A DNA stretch of 5,502 nucleotides from an uncultured Prevotella sp. Its GTDB lineage: Bacteria; Bacteroidota; Bacteroidia; Bacteroidales; Bacteroidaceae. The translations under genes were made by a program, and so were the position numbers. Below the pieces are notes generated by a model. The model searched no databases. It was not told where the DNA came from and worked only from the letters and a program-made list of their open reading frames with translations. This document shows positions 4,167-5,502 of the stretch, piece by piece. Every line of letters starts with the position of its first letter. Within the stretch, counting starts at the first letter, position 1. The stretch is from the NCBI GenBank assembly GCA_900544825.1, contig UQWP01000113.1:1-5502 (forward strand), written 5' to 3'.

Positions 4167-5450
4167 ATGGAAAAGAAATTACGTGTTGCTTCCCTCTGCG
4201 TGCAGGGAGGCTATGAGCCGAAAAACGGCGAGCCGATAGAAGTGCCTATCTATCAGAGTACTACATTCAAATACGACAACTCTGAGGAGATGGCGATGCT
4301 CTTCGACCTGAAGAAGGAGGGTTACTTCTATACCCGACTCCAGAACCCTACCAACGACGCCGTGGCTAAGAAAATCGCTCAGCTCGAAGGGGGCGTGGGC
4401 GCCGTATTGACCTCAAGCGGTCAGGCTGCCAACTTCTATGCCGTGTTCAACATCTGCGAGGCTGGCGACCACATCGTTACCTCCAACGAAATCTACGGCG
4501 GCACCTTCAACCTCTTTGGTGTTACCCTGAAGAAGCTCGGCATCGAGTGCACCTTCGTAAACCCTAACGCCAGCGAGGAGGAAATCCAGAAGGCTTTCCG
4601 CCCTAACACCAAGGTAGTGTTCGGCGAAACCATCAGCAACCCTGGCTGTGCCGTGCTCGACATTGAGAAGTTCGCCCGCATCGCTCACAAAAACGGCGTG
4701 CCTCTCATCGTAGATAACACCTTCGCCACACCTATCAACTGCCGCCCATTCGAGTGGGGTGCCGACATCGTTACACACTCTACCACCAAGTACATGGACG
4801 GTACTGCATCACAGGTAGGCGGCGTAGTAGTGGATAGCGGCAACTTCGACTGGATGGCGAATGCCGAGAAATTCCCTGGTCTCTGCACACCGGACGAGAG
4901 CTACCACGGACTCACCTACGTGAAGGCTTTCGGCAAGATGGGATACACCACCAAGCTCGTGGCACAGTTGATGCGCGATCTGGGTTCCATCCCTGCACCG
5001 ATGAACTCATTCATCCTCAACCTTGGTCTTCAGAGCCTGCACCTGCGCATGCGCCAGCATTGCGAGAATGCACAGAAGGTGGCTGAGTTCCTGCAGAATG
5101 ATGAGCGTGTGGCTTGGGTTCACTATAGCGGACTGAAGGGCGACGAGTATTACGATCTTGCCCAGAAGTACATGCCAAACGGCACCTGCGGCGTCATCGC
5201 CTTCGGATTGAAGGGTGACCGTGAGACAGCCATCAAGTTCATGGATTCGCTGGATATGATCAACATCGTGACTCATGTGGCAGATGCCCGCACCTGCGTG
5301 CTCCACCCAGCCAGCCATACCCATCGCCAGCTGTCGGATGAGCAGTTGAAGGAGGCAGGCGTTGCCCCAGACCTGATCCGATTGTCAGTAGGTATCGAGG
5401 ATGTAGAGGATATTCTGGATGACATCAAGCAGGCATTGGATAAAATCTAG
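4167..5450 (+). CDS. metY: O-acetylhomoserine sulfhydrylase (aminocarboxypropyltransferase), PLP-dependent
   Basis: A 427-residue Cys/Met-metabolism PLP enzyme of full family length. Family knowledge: it converts O-acetyl-L-homoserine and sulfide to L-homocysteine and acetate in the cytosol, feeding methionine synthesis; some members also accept methanethiol. Visible signatures are Y55-T-R57-L-Q-N-P61 (cofactor phosphate contact from the partner subunit), T-S-S-G-Q-A-A for phosphate binding, Y110 in NEIYGGT stacking on the PLP ring, D183-N-T-F-A-T-P for the pyridine nitrogen, K208 in HSTTKYMDG as the Schiff-base lysine, and R405 in RLSVGIED for the substrate carboxylate. All are intact. Length and the RLQNPT motif favour this over cystathionine gamma-synthase or gamma-lyase, though homologues overlap in activity. 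No SAM riboswitch is visible in the 60-bp upstream gap; expression probably relies on the promoter at 3681. Confidence 0.93.
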   Translation: MEKKLRVASLCVQGGYEPKNGEPIEVPIYQSTTFKYDNSEEMAMLFDLKKEGYFYTRLQNPTNDAVAKKIAQLEGGVGAVLTSSGQAANFYAVFNICEAGDHIVTSNEIYGGTFNLFGVTLKKLGIECTFVNPNASEEEIQKAFRPNTKVVFGETISNPGCAVLDIEKFARIAHKNGVPLIVDNTFATPINCRPFEWGADIVTHSTTKYMDGTASQVGGVVVDSGNFDWMANAEKFPGLCTPDESYHGLTYVKAFGKMGYTTKLVAQLMRDLGSIPAPMNSFILNLGLQSLHLRMRQHCENAQKVAEFLQNDERVAWVHYSGLKGDEYYDLAQKYMPNGTCGVIAFGLKGDRETAIKFMDSLDMINIVTHVADARTCVLHPASHTHRQLSDEQLKEAGVAPDLIRLSVGIEDVEDILDDIKQALDKI

Positions 5451-5457
5451 AATCGAG

Positions 5458-5498
5458 TAGGAGGTAAACACTAATCATAGGTGTTTATCTCCTATTTT
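5458..5498 (+). terminator. Intrinsic terminator after metY
   Basis: TAGGAGGTAAACAC (5458-5471) pairs with GTGTTTATCTCCTA (5481-5494), a 14-bp stem with one G-U and a 9-nt loop, followed by TTTT (5495-5498). It begins 7 bases after the metY stop codon. The T-run is short, so efficiency may be moderate. Confidence 0.85.
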
Positions 5499-5502
5499 CA
5501 TG

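Overview
The window looks like chromosomal DNA of a Bacteroidota bacterium, most likely Prevotellaceae (Prevotella/Segatella). The evidence is the recurring Bacteroidota promoter core TAnnTTTG (positions 276, 1337, 3681, and 3586 on the minus strand), A-rich start-codon leaders with no strong Shine-Dalgarno, a 30-residue 'smalltalk' protein beside an HU-related protein, and typical Bacteroidota lipoprotein and metabolic genes. The genus is an inference.

Layout: positions 1-250 carry no gene but are dense in repeats: an 8-bp tandem array running off the left edge, a perfect 10-bp hairpin abutting it, three consecutive 22-bp hairpin units, and two 11-bp direct repeats 22 bp apart just upstream of a good promoter. 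That promoter (253-283) drives a structured leader of about 110 nt, then the smalltalk ORF (403-495), a hairpin spacer, and an HU-related protein with a Gly-rich tail (599-1198). A strong terminator ends the unit (1225-1274).

A second plus-strand unit (1416-3371) encodes a metallophosphatase lipoprotein, an overlapping secreted beta-rich protein of unknown function, and a Fur-family zinc-binding repressor. A bidirectional terminator (3426-3465) closes it and also serves a convergent tRNA-Lys(CUU) on the minus strand (3467-3539), which has its own promoter (3579-3610). Back-to-back with that promoter, a third unit starts: a small DUF486 membrane protein (3738-4106) and O-acetylhomoserine sulfhydrylase (4167-5450), ending at a terminator (5458-5498).

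Functionally, the right half is housekeeping (homocysteine synthesis, tRNA, metal-responsive repression, envelope phosphoesterase). The least explained part is the left 600 bases, where repeats, a candidate two-site operator, a foldable leader and an ultra-small membrane-like peptide precede the HU-like gene. Two genes (HU-like and fur) also show short duplications of their own 3' ends.
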